Shown: positions 47,654 to 57,039 of the stretch, piece after piece | Position numbering within the stretch: the stretch's first letter is position 1 | How the letters are laid out: each line of letters opens with the position of its first letter | The notes under the pieces: generated by a model | The model's database searches: none | What the model saw: only the letters and a program-made list of their open reading frames with translations | What the model was told of the DNA's origin: nothing | Program-made: the position numbers and the translations under genes | Assembly (NCBI RefSeq): GCF_003143755.1 | Contig: NZ_QFRI01000001.1 | Location: 1,758,051 to 1,822,050 of the forward strand | DNA from: Algibacter marinivivus | GTDB taxonomy: Bacteria; Bacteroidota; Bacteroidia; Flavobacteriales; Flavobacteriaceae | Reading direction: 5' to 3' | DNA: 64,000 nt

Positions 47654-50600
47654 ATGATTTTTACATCAAAAAATTTTTATTTGAAAATACTCCTATTTTT
47701 ATTGATTTCAATATCGTGTTTTTCACAACGTAAAGAAACCAACTTTAATAACAACTGGAACTTTATTTTAGAAGACAATCCATCGTTTTCAAAAGAAAGT
47801 ATTGATGATGCCGATTGGAAAAACCTAAACGTTCCACACGATTGGTCATTTGAAAAAGGCGTTCGAAAAGGAGGTGATCAAGGACAAGGTGGTGGTTATC
47901 ATGATGGCGGTATTGGTTGGTACAGAAAATACTTCAATATTAAAAAAGAAAGCCTATCAAAAATCACTTACATCAATTTTGATGGCGTGTATATGAATAG
48001 TGAAGTTTGGATAAACGGGAAGTACATTGCAAAAAGGCCTTACGGGTATATTAGTTTTAGATACGATATTTCAAAATACTTAAAAGAAGGAAAAAACACG
48101 ATTGCAGTAAGAGTAGATAATGCTTTAGAACCTTCTGCAAGATGGTATCACCCCTGTGGAATATACGCACCTGTAAAATTGATTGAGGTAAACAAAACCC
48201 ACATTCAGCCCAACAGCATTTTTATAAAAACACCTTCCATCAATAAAAATAAAGCACAAGTTGTGGTTGATGCTGCAATTAATGGAGAAATTAAAAAGTT
48301 GAAATATGAAGTAAAACTATTCTCTCCAGAAGGAAAAGAGTTGATCAATAATTGTAAAAAACTAGAAAATACAAATCCATCATATCAGTTTGAAATAGAG
48401 AATCCACAATTATGGAGTCCAGAAAGTCCAACGCTATACAAGGCAGTGACTCAAATTTTAGATGGTAAAAAAGTAATTGATGAAATAGAAACAAGGTTCG
48501 GATTCAAAACCGTAAAATGGGAAACCAAAACAGGTTTTTGGCTAAATGGAGAAAATATAAAACTAAAAGGCGTTTGCGAACATTGGGAAGGTGGACCTGT
48601 AGGTGGTGCTTGGACAAAACCAATGTTACGTTGGAAATTGCAGAATTTAAAAGATATGGGGATCAATGCTATTCGTCCTTCACATAACCCAACACCACCT
48701 ATGTTTTACGATATCTGTGATGAAATTGGGTTGTTGGTTATGGATGAAATTTTTGATGGTTGGCATAAAAAAGCACCTCAAGATTATGGAAAACAAGCTT
48801 TTGATGAATGGTGGAAACGCGATGTAAAAGAATGGATTACAAGAGATAGAAATCACGCCAGTATTTTTGTATGGAGTTTAGGTAACGAAACACATAGTGA
48901 TGTTGCCCCAGAAATGGTGGAATTTGGGAAAAATTTAGATCCAACACGATTGTTTACTTCAGGCGCAGGAAATCCAGAAGATATGGACATTCAAGGGGTA
49001 AACGGTGGTTCAGAAACCAAATCGTTTATTGAAGGTAAAACGTTAGAGAAACCGTTTATCTCAACTGAAGCACCTCATACTTGGCAAACTAGAGGGTATT
49101 ACAGGACCCAAACTTGGTGGCGCGATAACGAATTACCAGGAACTTACGAGTTGCCAAATTTAACCGAAAAAGAAATTTTCTTTTACGAAGGCATCAATCC
49201 TAAAAACTGGAGAAATAGAAAACAAAGTTTCAATTCGTCTTATGACAATGCAACTGTAAGAGTTTCTGCAAGAAAATATTGGGAAGTTGTTCGTGACAAT
49301 CCTTGGCATAGCGGAAATTTTAGATGGACAGGTTTTGATTATTATGGAGAAGCTGGTTTGGTACATGGCGGTTTACCTTTTAATTTATTTATGGGTGGCG
49401 CTTTAGATGTAGCTGGATTTAAAAAAGATTTATTCCATTTTTACAGAAGCCAATGGACTACAGAACCTATGATTCACATGTTGCCACATTGGTCGCATCC
49501 AAGAATGAAAAAAGGAACGGTTATTCCAGTTTGGGTATATTCTAATACCGATGAGGTAGAATTATTTTTAAACGGAAAATCTTTAGGAAAAGACAAACCA
49601 GGAACCGTTTGGAACGAAATGCAATGCGAATGGATGGTTCCTTACCAAGAAGGGAAGCTAGAAGCGATAGCGTATATTGATGGTAAGGAAGTAAAAAGAA
49701 CCTCGTTTTCTACAGCCAAACAGCCTTCAAAATTAAAGACAAGTTTGCAGAAATTAACAGGAGAAGGTAATTTCGAGGCAAGTTACATCATCACATCAGA
49801 AAGTTTAGATAGCAACAACAGTTTGTATCCTTACGGAGAAAATAAGGTATACTATAATATTCAAGGTGATGTAAATAAGGTTTCTATGGAAAATGGAAAT
49901 CCTATAGACCAAACTAGTAGAACAAAATCAGATTACAGAGCATTGTTTTTTGGAAAAACAAGATTGTTTTTAAGAGAACAACCAAATGCAAAAAATGCGA
50001 CTATTGTTACCGCATCAATTTTAGGAGATAAAGCACTATACATTTCAAATCTAATAAGTATTAATGCAGCTTCAGTTCAAGTTTTAGGCGAAAATAAATC
50101 TTCAAATTTAGAAATTCTATACACTTTAAACGGAGAAAACCCAGAAACAAATGGGCTAGAGTATAAAGGTGCTTTTGAAATTTCAGATGGTACAACTGTA
50201 AAAGCCATTGTAAAACAAAACGGAAAAGTGGTTTTACATATGGAAGAAACTTTTGGTAAAAATGAAGGCTTGTTTTGGGGAGATGAACATTCTAAAGACA
50301 TGTGGATTGGAAGAGGAGTAAATATTTCTGCCGAAGAGGGTATTCTTGAAGGTGATGCAAAAGTAAGCAACAAAGCGCGCCGTTATAAAGGTAGCGGTTT
50401 TGTGAGATTTGATGGAAAAGAAGGCTCAATAACATTTTATCAAGAAAACGATGGTGAAGAAGGTGATTACAGTATGCGTTTTAGATATATGCATAATAAT
50501 GAAGGGAAATTGCATACTATGAAATTGTATTTGAATGATGAATTTGTAAGGACTTTGGAATTCAAACCAACAGGAGGTTGGGAAAAAGAATGGAAGTTTG

Positions 50601-50698
50601 TGCCTGCTATATTAAGGCTTAAAGCTGGAGCGAATAATATTAGGATAGAAACAACGGGAGAAAGCGGACCTTATATTGATGAGCTGTTTATTGATTAA
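47654..50698 (+). CDS. GH2 family glycoside hydrolase
   Basis: A signal peptide ends at S-C-F-S-Q. The GH2 layout is visible: sugar-binding domain (V-P-H-D-W-S-F-E, then V-Y-M-N-S-E-V-W-I-N-G), immunoglobulin-like domain, and a barrel with A-I-R-P-S-H-N-P-T-P-P, acid/base in W-S-L-G-N-E-T-H (Glu412) and likely nucleophile in F-I-S-T-E-A-P-H (Glu472). Beta-domains of the DUF4982 type (V-E-L-F-L-N-G-K-S-L-G) and a final jelly-roll (from about residue 880, G-S-G-F-V-R-F-D-G-K-E-G) follow. The size, 1014 residues, and layout suit beta-galactosidase/beta-glucuronidase-type GH2. In a uronate-containing substrate a glucuronidase is attractive but unproven. Confidence 0.92.
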   Translation: MIFTSKNFYLKILLFLLISISCFSQRKETNFNNNWNFILEDNPSFSKESIDDADWKNLNVPHDWSFEKGVRKGGDQGQGGGYHDGGIGWYRKYFNIKKESLSKITYINFDGVYMNSEVWINGKYIAKRPYGYISFRYDISKYLKEGKNTIAVRVDNALEPSARWYHPCGIYAPVKLIEVNKTHIQPNSIFIKTPSINKNKAQVVVDAAINGEIKKLKYEVKLFSPEGKELINNCKKLENTNPSYQFEIENPQLWSPESPTLYKAVTQILDGKKVIDEIETRFGFKTVKWETKTGFWLNGENIKLKGVCEHWEGGPVGGAWTKPMLRWKLQNLKDMGINAIRPSHNPTPPMFYDICDEIGLLVMDEIFDGWHKKAPQDYGKQAFDEWWKRDVKEWITRDRNHASIFVWSLGNETHSDVAPEMVEFGKNLDPTRLFTSGAGNPEDMDIQGVNGGSETKSFIEGKTLEKPFISTEAPHTWQTRGYYRTQTWWRDNELPGTYELPNLTEKEIFFYEGINPKNWRNRKQSFNSSYDNATVRVSARKYWEVVRDNPWHSGNFRWTGFDYYGEAGLVHGGLPFNLFMGGALDVAGFKKDLFHFYRSQWTTEPMIHMLPHWSHPRMKKGTVIPVWVYSNTDEVELFLNGKSLGKDKPGTVWNEMQCEWMVPYQEGKLEAIAYIDGKEVKRTSFSTAKQPSKLKTSLQKLTGEGNFEASYIITSESLDSNNSLYPYGENKVYYNIQGDVNKVSMENGNPIDQTSRTKSDYRALFFGKTRLFLREQPNAKNATIVTASILGDKALYISNLISINAASVQVLGENKSSNLEILYTLNGENPETNGLEYKGAFEISDGTTVKAIVKQNGKVVLHMEETFGKNEGLFWGDEHSKDMWIGRGVNISAEEGILEGDAKVSNKARRYKGSGFVRFDGKEGSITFYQENDGEEGDYSMRFRYMHNNEGKLHTMKLYLNDEFVRTLEFKPTGGWEKEWKFVPAILRLKAGANNIRIETTGESGPYIDELFID

Positions 50699-50714
50699 AA
50701 TAGATGATATATCT

Positions 50715-53700
50715 ATGAAATTAATGTCCAAGAGTATTAAAAATTTGTTTATGACCAAGATTAAAGTTTTAATTTGTTTAAGTAGTTTTTTACTGATGGT
50801 AAATATTTGTCAAGGACAAACTTCTACTCAAAAGTTAAAAGAAAAAATTAATCTTGAAAGCGGTTTTCAAAATCCACCAAACCAAGCCAAAGCCAGAACT
50901 TGGTGGCATTGGATTAGTGGAAATGTTTCTAAATCTGGAATTACTAAAGATTTAGAAGCAATGAAATCTGTTGGTATTCAAGAGGCGCAATTATTCAACG
51001 TACATTTGGGTTTTCCAAAAGGCGGAATAACTTATTTAAGTGAAGAGTGGTTAGATTTATTTCACTTTGCAGCTTCAGAAGCAAAGCGTTTAGGTTTAGA
51101 ATTGGCTTTTCATAACAGCGCAGGTTGGTCTTCTTCTGGAGGTCCTTGGGTTACAGAACAAAACGCAATGCAAACCGTAGTTTTTAGCGAGCTTGTTGTT
51201 GAAGGTGGTAACGTGTTAAAAAAAGAACTCCCGAAGCCAAAAACCAAACTCAGTTATTATAAAGATATTGTTGTTTTGGCGTTTCCAAAACCTAAGAAGT
51301 CTGTAAAAATTGATGGATTAGATTATAAAATATTATCAGATAGAATCAGAAATCATTTACTGCCAGATGTCAAAGAAATTCCAAATGCAGCTATAGTAAA
51401 GAAAGAAAGTGTTATAGACATCACTTCTAAAATCAATAAAGAAGGAATTTTAGAATGGGAAGTACCAAAAGGCGAATGGGTTATTTTACGAATTGGACAT
51501 ACGCCTAATGGGGCAAAAAATAGACCTGCTGTTGATGGTGGTCACGGTTTAGAGGTAGATAAAATGTCTGCAGCTGCTTTAGATGATTATTGGAACAAAG
51601 GTGTACAGCCCATTTTAAACAAATTGGGGGATTTAGTTGGAGAAACTGTAAATAATTGTTTGATTGATAGTTACGAGGTAGGGTCTCAAAATTGGACCAC
51701 TGGTTTTGAGCATCAATTTAAAAAATTACGAGGTTATGATTTAACACCGTATTTACCAACTTTAGCAGGCTATTATGTAGAAAGTGGTGAGATTACAGAG
51801 CGTTTTCAATGGGATTTTAGGAGAACTATTGGCGATTTAATTACTGAAAATTACTATGGACACTTTGCAAAATTGTGTCATGAAAACAAACTGAATTTTT
51901 CAGTAGAACCGTATTGGGGACCTTTTGATAATATGCAAGTAGGTGCCAAAGGCGATATTGTAATGTGTGAGTTTTGGAGTGGTGGCTATCCGTTTTTTGA
52001 TTCCTCAAAATTTGTATCCTCAATAGCCCATTTAAATGGTAGTAACATTGTTGGTGCAGAATCCTTTACTGGTATTGGCGGTTGGGATAAACACCCAGCA
52101 ACCATAAAATCTATCGGAGATAAAGCATGGGCAGAAGGCATTACTCGTTTTATATTTCATACTTATGTGCATCAACCTTGGGATATTGCTCCAGGAATGG
52201 CATTAAGTTATCACGGTTTCGATTTTAACCGTTTGAATACTTGGTGGACACAAAGCAAATCGTATTTAGATTATATCTCCAAATCGCAATATTTATTACA
52301 ACAAGGTACTAATGTTGCAGATGTTTTGATGTTTACTGGAGATTCTTCTCCAAACACAGCTTTTTTATTACCAGAATTAAAGAAATCTGGTTACGATTAT
52401 GATTTAATTGGTGCTAATAAGCTCGGAGAATTATCCGTAGAAAACGGTAAAATTGTTACAAAATTTGGAGTAGCCTACGAAGTGTTGAGCTTACCAGAAA
52501 GCGATTGGATAACGCCTAAAACACTAAAAATAATAGAAGCTTTAGTTAAAAAAGGCGCAAAAATTATTGGTAGTAAACCTAAGCGTTCACCAAGTTTAAG
52601 CAATTACCCAGAAAGTGATACTTATATAAGAACAACTGCCAACGCACTTTGGGATAAAGGTTTGATAAAAGCTATTTCAATTGATGAGTTCTTAAAGAAA
52701 GAGCATATAACACCAGATTTTTCTATTGTTGAAGCAAATATGGAAGACATTGGTTTTATACACAGAAGAACAAAAGAAGCCGATATCTATTTTTTAGCCA
52801 ATGCAAAAAAGGAAAAAGTAGCATTTACGGGACGCTTTAAAGTTGCAAACAAATTGCCGGAAATTTGGAACGCTGAAACTGGAGACATTAAAAAAGTAGC
52901 AGTTTGGAAAAATAATGATGATGGTACTGTAAATATTCCTATTGCTTTAGATAGTGAACAAGCTGTATTTGTAGTGTTTAAAGAAAATTCAGTAGATAAA
53001 AATCACATTGTTGAAGCTGATGTAAAATTAGAAAAACCAACACCAAGACCACTATCTAACTTAAAAATCATAAAAGCAGAATATGGTAATTTTTTACAAG
53101 AAGGATTGGTCGATATTACGGATAAAGTAGCTGCAGAGGTAAATGGTGGGACATTAAATTTTCAAATGTCTAGAGCCTTTTGCGATTGCGACCCAGCTAT
53201 GGGCTATGTAAAAGAGTTTAGAATGGAATATGAAATTGGGGATAAAGTTGAACACATTCATGCTGAAGAACGAGAGTTTGTTAAAATAGATGCAGGTAAT
53301 CAACCCCTCAAAATAATTTCTGCGGTGTTTGGTAAATTTAAAGCAGAAACCAAAGGTGTGCCTAAAAACTTTGAAGCTTTTGATGTTACCGAGGACATCA
53401 AAAAACAAGTGGCTTCTGGAAACTTGAATATCAAAATATCAGATGATTTCGTAAATGGTAAAGTATTAAAAAACGCTAATAATTTTCTGAAAATTACGTT
53501 TGAAACCGATGGAAATTTAAGAACAACTATAATTCCAGAAGGTGAATTTTTAAACCTAAATAAGTCTGATCCTTCATCAGAAGTTTATAAAGTCAATGGG
53601 AATACCGTTTGGAAAACACCTTTTTCAGGAAGTTTGTCTTATACAAATGCCTCAGGAAAATCAAAAAGGGTAAAAGTAAAAGTTCCAAATCCAATGGTGC

Positions 53701-54254
53701 TATCTGAAAATTGGCAGGTCACATTTCCTTTAAAAAACGGTACAGCACAAAAGAAGCATTTTGAAACATTAAAATCTTGGTCTGATGCAACGGAAGACGA
53801 TATTCAATATTTTTCAGGAACTGCGATTTATGAAAAAGAATTCATCCTATCTAAAAAACAGTTATGTGAAGAAAATACTTTTAGATTGGATTTAGGGAGT
53901 GTGGCTATTGTTGCCGAAGTTTTTATAAATGATAAAAAAGTAAGCACATTATGGAAAGCGCCTTTTAGGGTTGCTATTGATAATTATGTGAAAGAAGGTC
54001 GTAATACAATAAAACTAAAAATCACCAATTTATGGGTAAATCGTTTAATTGGTGATGAAAAACAACTTTTGGATTACGAGCGTAAAGGTAATAAAACCAA
54101 GACACTTCCAGATTGGTTATCAAATCCAGAATCTCGCGATTCAAAAAGACAAACGTTCTCTTCTTGGAAACATTGGAAAAAAGATGATGAATTACAATTA
54201 TCAGGACTTTTAGGTCCTGTAAGTATTCAATTTTATAAAAAAGTAAAACTCTAG
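50715..54254 (+). CDS. GH106 alpha-L-rhamnosidase-like, long form
   Basis: The frame is open from 50676, which would overlap the GH2 stop codon. ATGs at 50715 and 50751 are better starts; from 50751 a compact signal peptide (M-T-K-I-K-V-L-I-C-L, ending C-Q-G-Q) is visible. A-R-T-W-W-H-W-I-S-G-N-V, D-L-E-A-M-K-S-V-G-I and H-N-S-A-G-W-S-S-S-G-G-P-W-V are textbook GH106 motifs. At about 1190 residues it is longer than the copy at 10363, owing to extra beta-rich segments between the barrel and the C-terminal galactose-binding domain (E-V-F-I-N-D-K-K-V-S-T-L-W, ending G-P-V-S-I). It probably removes terminal L-rhamnose. No lipobox is visible, unlike the other GH106. Confidence 0.9.
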   Translation: MKLMSKSIKNLFMTKIKVLICLSSFLLMVNICQGQTSTQKLKEKINLESGFQNPPNQAKARTWWHWISGNVSKSGITKDLEAMKSVGIQEAQLFNVHLGFPKGGITYLSEEWLDLFHFAASEAKRLGLELAFHNSAGWSSSGGPWVTEQNAMQTVVFSELVVEGGNVLKKELPKPKTKLSYYKDIVVLAFPKPKKSVKIDGLDYKILSDRIRNHLLPDVKEIPNAAIVKKESVIDITSKINKEGILEWEVPKGEWVILRIGHTPNGAKNRPAVDGGHGLEVDKMSAAALDDYWNKGVQPILNKLGDLVGETVNNCLIDSYEVGSQNWTTGFEHQFKKLRGYDLTPYLPTLAGYYVESGEITERFQWDFRRTIGDLITENYYGHFAKLCHENKLNFSVEPYWGPFDNMQVGAKGDIVMCEFWSGGYPFFDSSKFVSSIAHLNGSNIVGAESFTGIGGWDKHPATIKSIGDKAWAEGITRFIFHTYVHQPWDIAPGMALSYHGFDFNRLNTWWTQSKSYLDYISKSQYLLQQGTNVADVLMFTGDSSPNTAFLLPELKKSGYDYDLIGANKLGELSVENGKIVTKFGVAYEVLSLPESDWITPKTLKIIEALVKKGAKIIGSKPKRSPSLSNYPESDTYIRTTANALWDKGLIKAISIDEFLKKEHITPDFSIVEANMEDIGFIHRRTKEADIYFLANAKKEKVAFTGRFKVANKLPEIWNAETGDIKKVAVWKNNDDGTVNIPIALDSEQAVFVVFKENSVDKNHIVEADVKLEKPTPRPLSNLKIIKAEYGNFLQEGLVDITDKVAAEVNGGTLNFQMSRAFCDCDPAMGYVKEFRMEYEIGDKVEHIHAEEREFVKIDAGNQPLKIISAVFGKFKAETKGVPKNFEAFDVTEDIKKQVASGNLNIKISDDFVNGKVLKNANNFLKITFETDGNLRTTIIPEGEFLNLNKSDPSSEVYKVNGNTVWKTPFSGSLSYTNASGKSKRVKVKVPNPMVLSENWQVTFPLKNGTAQKKHFETLKSWSDATEDDIQYFSGTAIYEKEFILSKKQLCEENTFRLDLGSVAIVAEVFINDKKVSTLWKAPFRVAIDNYVKEGRNTIKLKITNLWVNRLIGDEKQLLDYERKGNKTKTLPDWLSNPESRDSKRQTFSSWKHWKKDDELQLSGLLGPVSIQFYKKVKL

Positions 54255-54261
54255 AATGATA

Positions 54262-55689
54262 ATGAACAAATACTTTTTTAAAATACTATTCATTTCTTTT
54301 TCCTTTTTGGGATGTGCATCAAAAACCAAAGAAGCCATAGTAACTACAAAAGAAAATGAATTGGTAGATTATTTTGCAGACAACGGTTTTGGAAATGCCG
54401 TCGCCATTGTACAACATCCAGCAGGAATTTACCATAAAGGCATTACTTATGTTGCTTATCAAGGTGCTTTAGAAGACCCTTATGTAGCATCTTACAATCA
54501 CACTACAAAAGAATGGAAAGGGCCTTTTAAAGCGGGAATAAGTGAAATGGGTAAAGACCCTAATCGAAAGAAAAAAATAGACAATCATGGTAAGCCTGCA
54601 ATTCTTATCGATGATGCAGGATATATTCATATTGCGTTTGGAGGTCATGGGGGAACACCCGATAATGGTGAAAACCCATTGGGTAATCATCATTATGGGA
54701 AAAATTTGCATGCGGTTTCTAAAAAACCTTTAAATATTTCTGAGTGGGAAACACTGGATAATATTTCGGTATTTGGTACATACAGTCAGTTTGTAAAAAT
54801 GGATAATGGTGATATGTATCTATTTTATCGCCACGGTGCCCATAGAAGTAATTGGGTATATCAAAAATCTACAGATAATGGACGCACTTTTGGGGAGCCG
54901 GTTTCATTTTTAAAACATAAACGCCAACAAAATATTGAAGCCGAAGATTCTTGGTATCCTTGGGTAAGCAAAGGTAATGGAGATGATATTATTGTAGCGT
55001 TCGATTACCATATCTGTAGAGACAACAAAAACGCTCAAGATACTCGAGGTCATATACCAGAAAGACACAACTTGTATTATATGGTGTTTAATACTAAAAC
55101 ATGCGTGTGGAAAAATGTTAAAAATGAACCTTTAGAAATGCCTTTAACCAAGGAAATGGCAGATAAAAAAACTTTGGTAAGAGAGATAGCTGAAGATTGG
55201 ACATTTCAAGGGGTAACGGATGTAGATCCAAATGGAAATCCGCAAGTCTGCATATTAGTAGGTCCAGATGTAGGAGAAAAAAGAAGCGGCCCCAAGCGCA
55301 TAAAACATTTTAGATGGGATGGAAAAAGGTGGCTAAAAAGTGAGAATAAAGATCTTCCCAGAGGTAATGGTGATTTAGAAGTAAAATCTGCCACAGAAGT
55401 AAGTATATATTTAGAACATGTAACTAGTGATGATGTTGGAGAAATAAGCCGATGGGATAGCTTTGATGGAGGAAAATCGTTTAAAAAGAGCACCGTTTTT
55501 TTAAGTCGAAAGAATTCCAGTTTTGTAATATCATCGCTTATCGATAATGCACATCCTGATGCTAGAATCATTGTTGCTCAAAAAGAGGATGGGACTGATT
55601 TCAGAAAAATGTATCTTATAGGAGATAATGGTCCAATACAACGTTTGAAAAAAGAATCAGAAATTTTAAATAAAAAAACAAACAATTAA
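54262..55689 (+). CDS. PL25-like ulvan lyase (BNR_4 beta-propeller), lipoprotein
   Basis: Two ATGs are possible (54256 and 54262); both give a lipoprotein signal ending at the Cys in F-L-G-C. The protein is a seven-bladed BNR_4 propeller. D-N-H-G-K-P and A-F-G-G-H-G-G provide two histidines 20 residues apart (111 and 131 from the first ATG). That is the spacing I recall for the catalytic pair of PL25 ulvan lyase, whose length of about 480 residues also fits. N-H-H-Y-G-K-N-L-H and L-F-Y-R-H-G-A-H follow. As a lipoprotein without T9SS tail it probably acts on imported oligosaccharides. GH145 or PL42 relatives share the fold and are the main alternative. Confidence 0.76.
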   Translation: MNKYFFKILFISFSFLGCASKTKEAIVTTKENELVDYFADNGFGNAVAIVQHPAGIYHKGITYVAYQGALEDPYVASYNHTTKEWKGPFKAGISEMGKDPNRKKKIDNHGKPAILIDDAGYIHIAFGGHGGTPDNGENPLGNHHYGKNLHAVSKKPLNISEWETLDNISVFGTYSQFVKMDNGDMYLFYRHGAHRSNWVYQKSTDNGRTFGEPVSFLKHKRQQNIEAEDSWYPWVSKGNGDDIIVAFDYHICRDNKNAQDTRGHIPERHNLYYMVFNTKTCVWKNVKNEPLEMPLTKEMADKKTLVREIAEDWTFQGVTDVDPNGNPQVCILVGPDVGEKRSGPKRIKHFRWDGKRWLKSENKDLPRGNGDLEVKSATEVSIYLEHVTSDDVGEISRWDSFDGGKSFKKSTVFLSRKNSSFVISSLIDNAHPDARIIVAQKEDGTDFRKMYLIGDNGPIQRLKKESEILNKKTNN

Positions 55690-55701
55690 AATCAACTAAA
55701 A

Positions 55702-57027
55702 ATGAAAATAATAAAACTACTACTCTTTAATACCTTAATTATAAGTTCGGTTTTATCTTGTGGGAATAAGACAAAAGAGAATACAATTAAAAATACAGTA
55801 GAAACTCAAACGCCACCAAATATTGTATTCATCTTATCAGATGACCAGTCGTGGACAGATTATAGTTTCATGGGAGATCAAAATATAGAAACTCCAAGGA
55901 TAGACAAATTTGCTTCAGAAAGTTTAACCTTCACAAAAGGCTATGTACCTACGCCTTTGTGTTCACCTTCATTAGCCACTATAATTACTGGTTTGTACCC
56001 TAAAGATCATGGAATTTTAGGGAATGATAAGGTCTATGAGCGTGGAAATATCCGTGGAAAAGAAAGAGCCGAAGCATATAAGCCTGTTATTTCGGCTTTT
56101 GAAAAGCAAACTACACTTCCAGATATGCTTAAAGAAAAAGGCTATTTGTCTTTTCAAACAGGAAAATGGTGGCATGGTAACCACAAAATTGGAGGTTTTG
56201 ATTATGGTATGACACATGGAGACCCGAAACGAGGTGGACGTCATGGGGATTACGGTTTAGAAATTGGTAGAAAAGGTTTAGATACAATTAGTAACTATGT
56301 AGACTTGGCACTAAAAGAAAAAAAGCCATTTTTCTTATGGTATGCACCATTTTTACCTCACAGACCTCATAACCCACCACAACATTTATTTGAAAAATAT
56401 AAAAAGAAAACAGACTCTGAGCATTTAGCAAAATATTGGGCAATGATAGAGTGGTTTGATGAGACTTGTGGCCAATTATTTGATTTAATTGAAGATAAAG
56501 GCTTAACAGAAAATACGTTATTTGTGTATGTATGTGATAATGGTTGGAGACAAAATCCTGATAAAAGTGGTTATATGTCAGACTCTAAACGTGCACCTTA
56601 TGATATGGGAATACGAACACCAATTATGTATAAATGGGCAGGTGAAATAAAACCTAAAATGGATACAAAAACCGTTGTAAGTAGTATAGATATGATACCG
56701 ACAGTTTTAGATGTTTTAGATATAGAAAAACCTGAAAACCTACCAGGAGTTAGTGTTTTAAATAAAGAAACTTTGGATAAACGAGAAGGAATTTTTGGAG
56801 AAGTATACGCGCATGATTTTGATACTGTAGAGAATAGCATGTTTTACAATATGGCTATTTTTCCTCCATATAAAATAATTGTTCCAGATCCGGTTAGAAA
56901 GGCAAAGGAGAAAATTCAATTATTCAATATTGATGAAGATCCTTTCGAAAAAAATAATTTGGCAGAAAGTCATCCTGAAATTGTTAAAGATTTACAAGGG
57001 AAAATTGCAGCATTTAGAGCTGAATAA
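55702..57027 (+). CDS. Family S1 sulfatase with CSPSL in place of CxPSR, lipoprotein
   Basis: A lipoprotein signal ends at Cys20. N-I-V-F-I-L-S-D-D-Q-S and C-D-N-G-W (metal ligands) support an S1 sulfatase, and G-K-W-W-H-G-N is the usual active-site lysine segment. The formylglycine site reads L-C-S-P-S-L-A-T-I-I-T-G-L-Y-P (Cys87 to Leu91): the arginine normally three residues after the cysteine-proline step is a leucine. I have seen similar C-x-P-S-L variants in planctomycete sulfatases, so this may define a subfamily rather than a dead enzyme. Its 441 residues are slightly short. It lies 12 bases after the PL25-like gene and before another sulfatase. Confidence 0.87.
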   Translation: MKIIKLLLFNTLIISSVLSCGNKTKENTIKNTVETQTPPNIVFILSDDQSWTDYSFMGDQNIETPRIDKFASESLTFTKGYVPTPLCSPSLATIITGLYPKDHGILGNDKVYERGNIRGKERAEAYKPVISAFEKQTTLPDMLKEKGYLSFQTGKWWHGNHKIGGFDYGMTHGDPKRGGRHGDYGLEIGRKGLDTISNYVDLALKEKKPFFLWYAPFLPHRPHNPPQHLFEKYKKKTDSEHLAKYWAMIEWFDETCGQLFDLIEDKGLTENTLFVYVCDNGWRQNPDKSGYMSDSKRAPYDMGIRTPIMYKWAGEIKPKMDTKTVVSSIDMIPTVLDVLDIEKPENLPGVSVLNKETLDKREGIFGEVYAHDFDTVENSMFYNMAIFPPYKIIVPDPVRKAKEKIQLFNIDEDPFEKNNLAESHPEIVKDLQGKIAAFRAE

Positions 57028-57039
57028 AAAGCACGTATT

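Noticed and set aside
50676-50750. Apparent 23-base overlap between the GH2 and GH106 frames
   Set aside because: It disappears if GH106 starts at 50715 or 50751, where a signal peptide is visible; no frameshift or fusion is needed.
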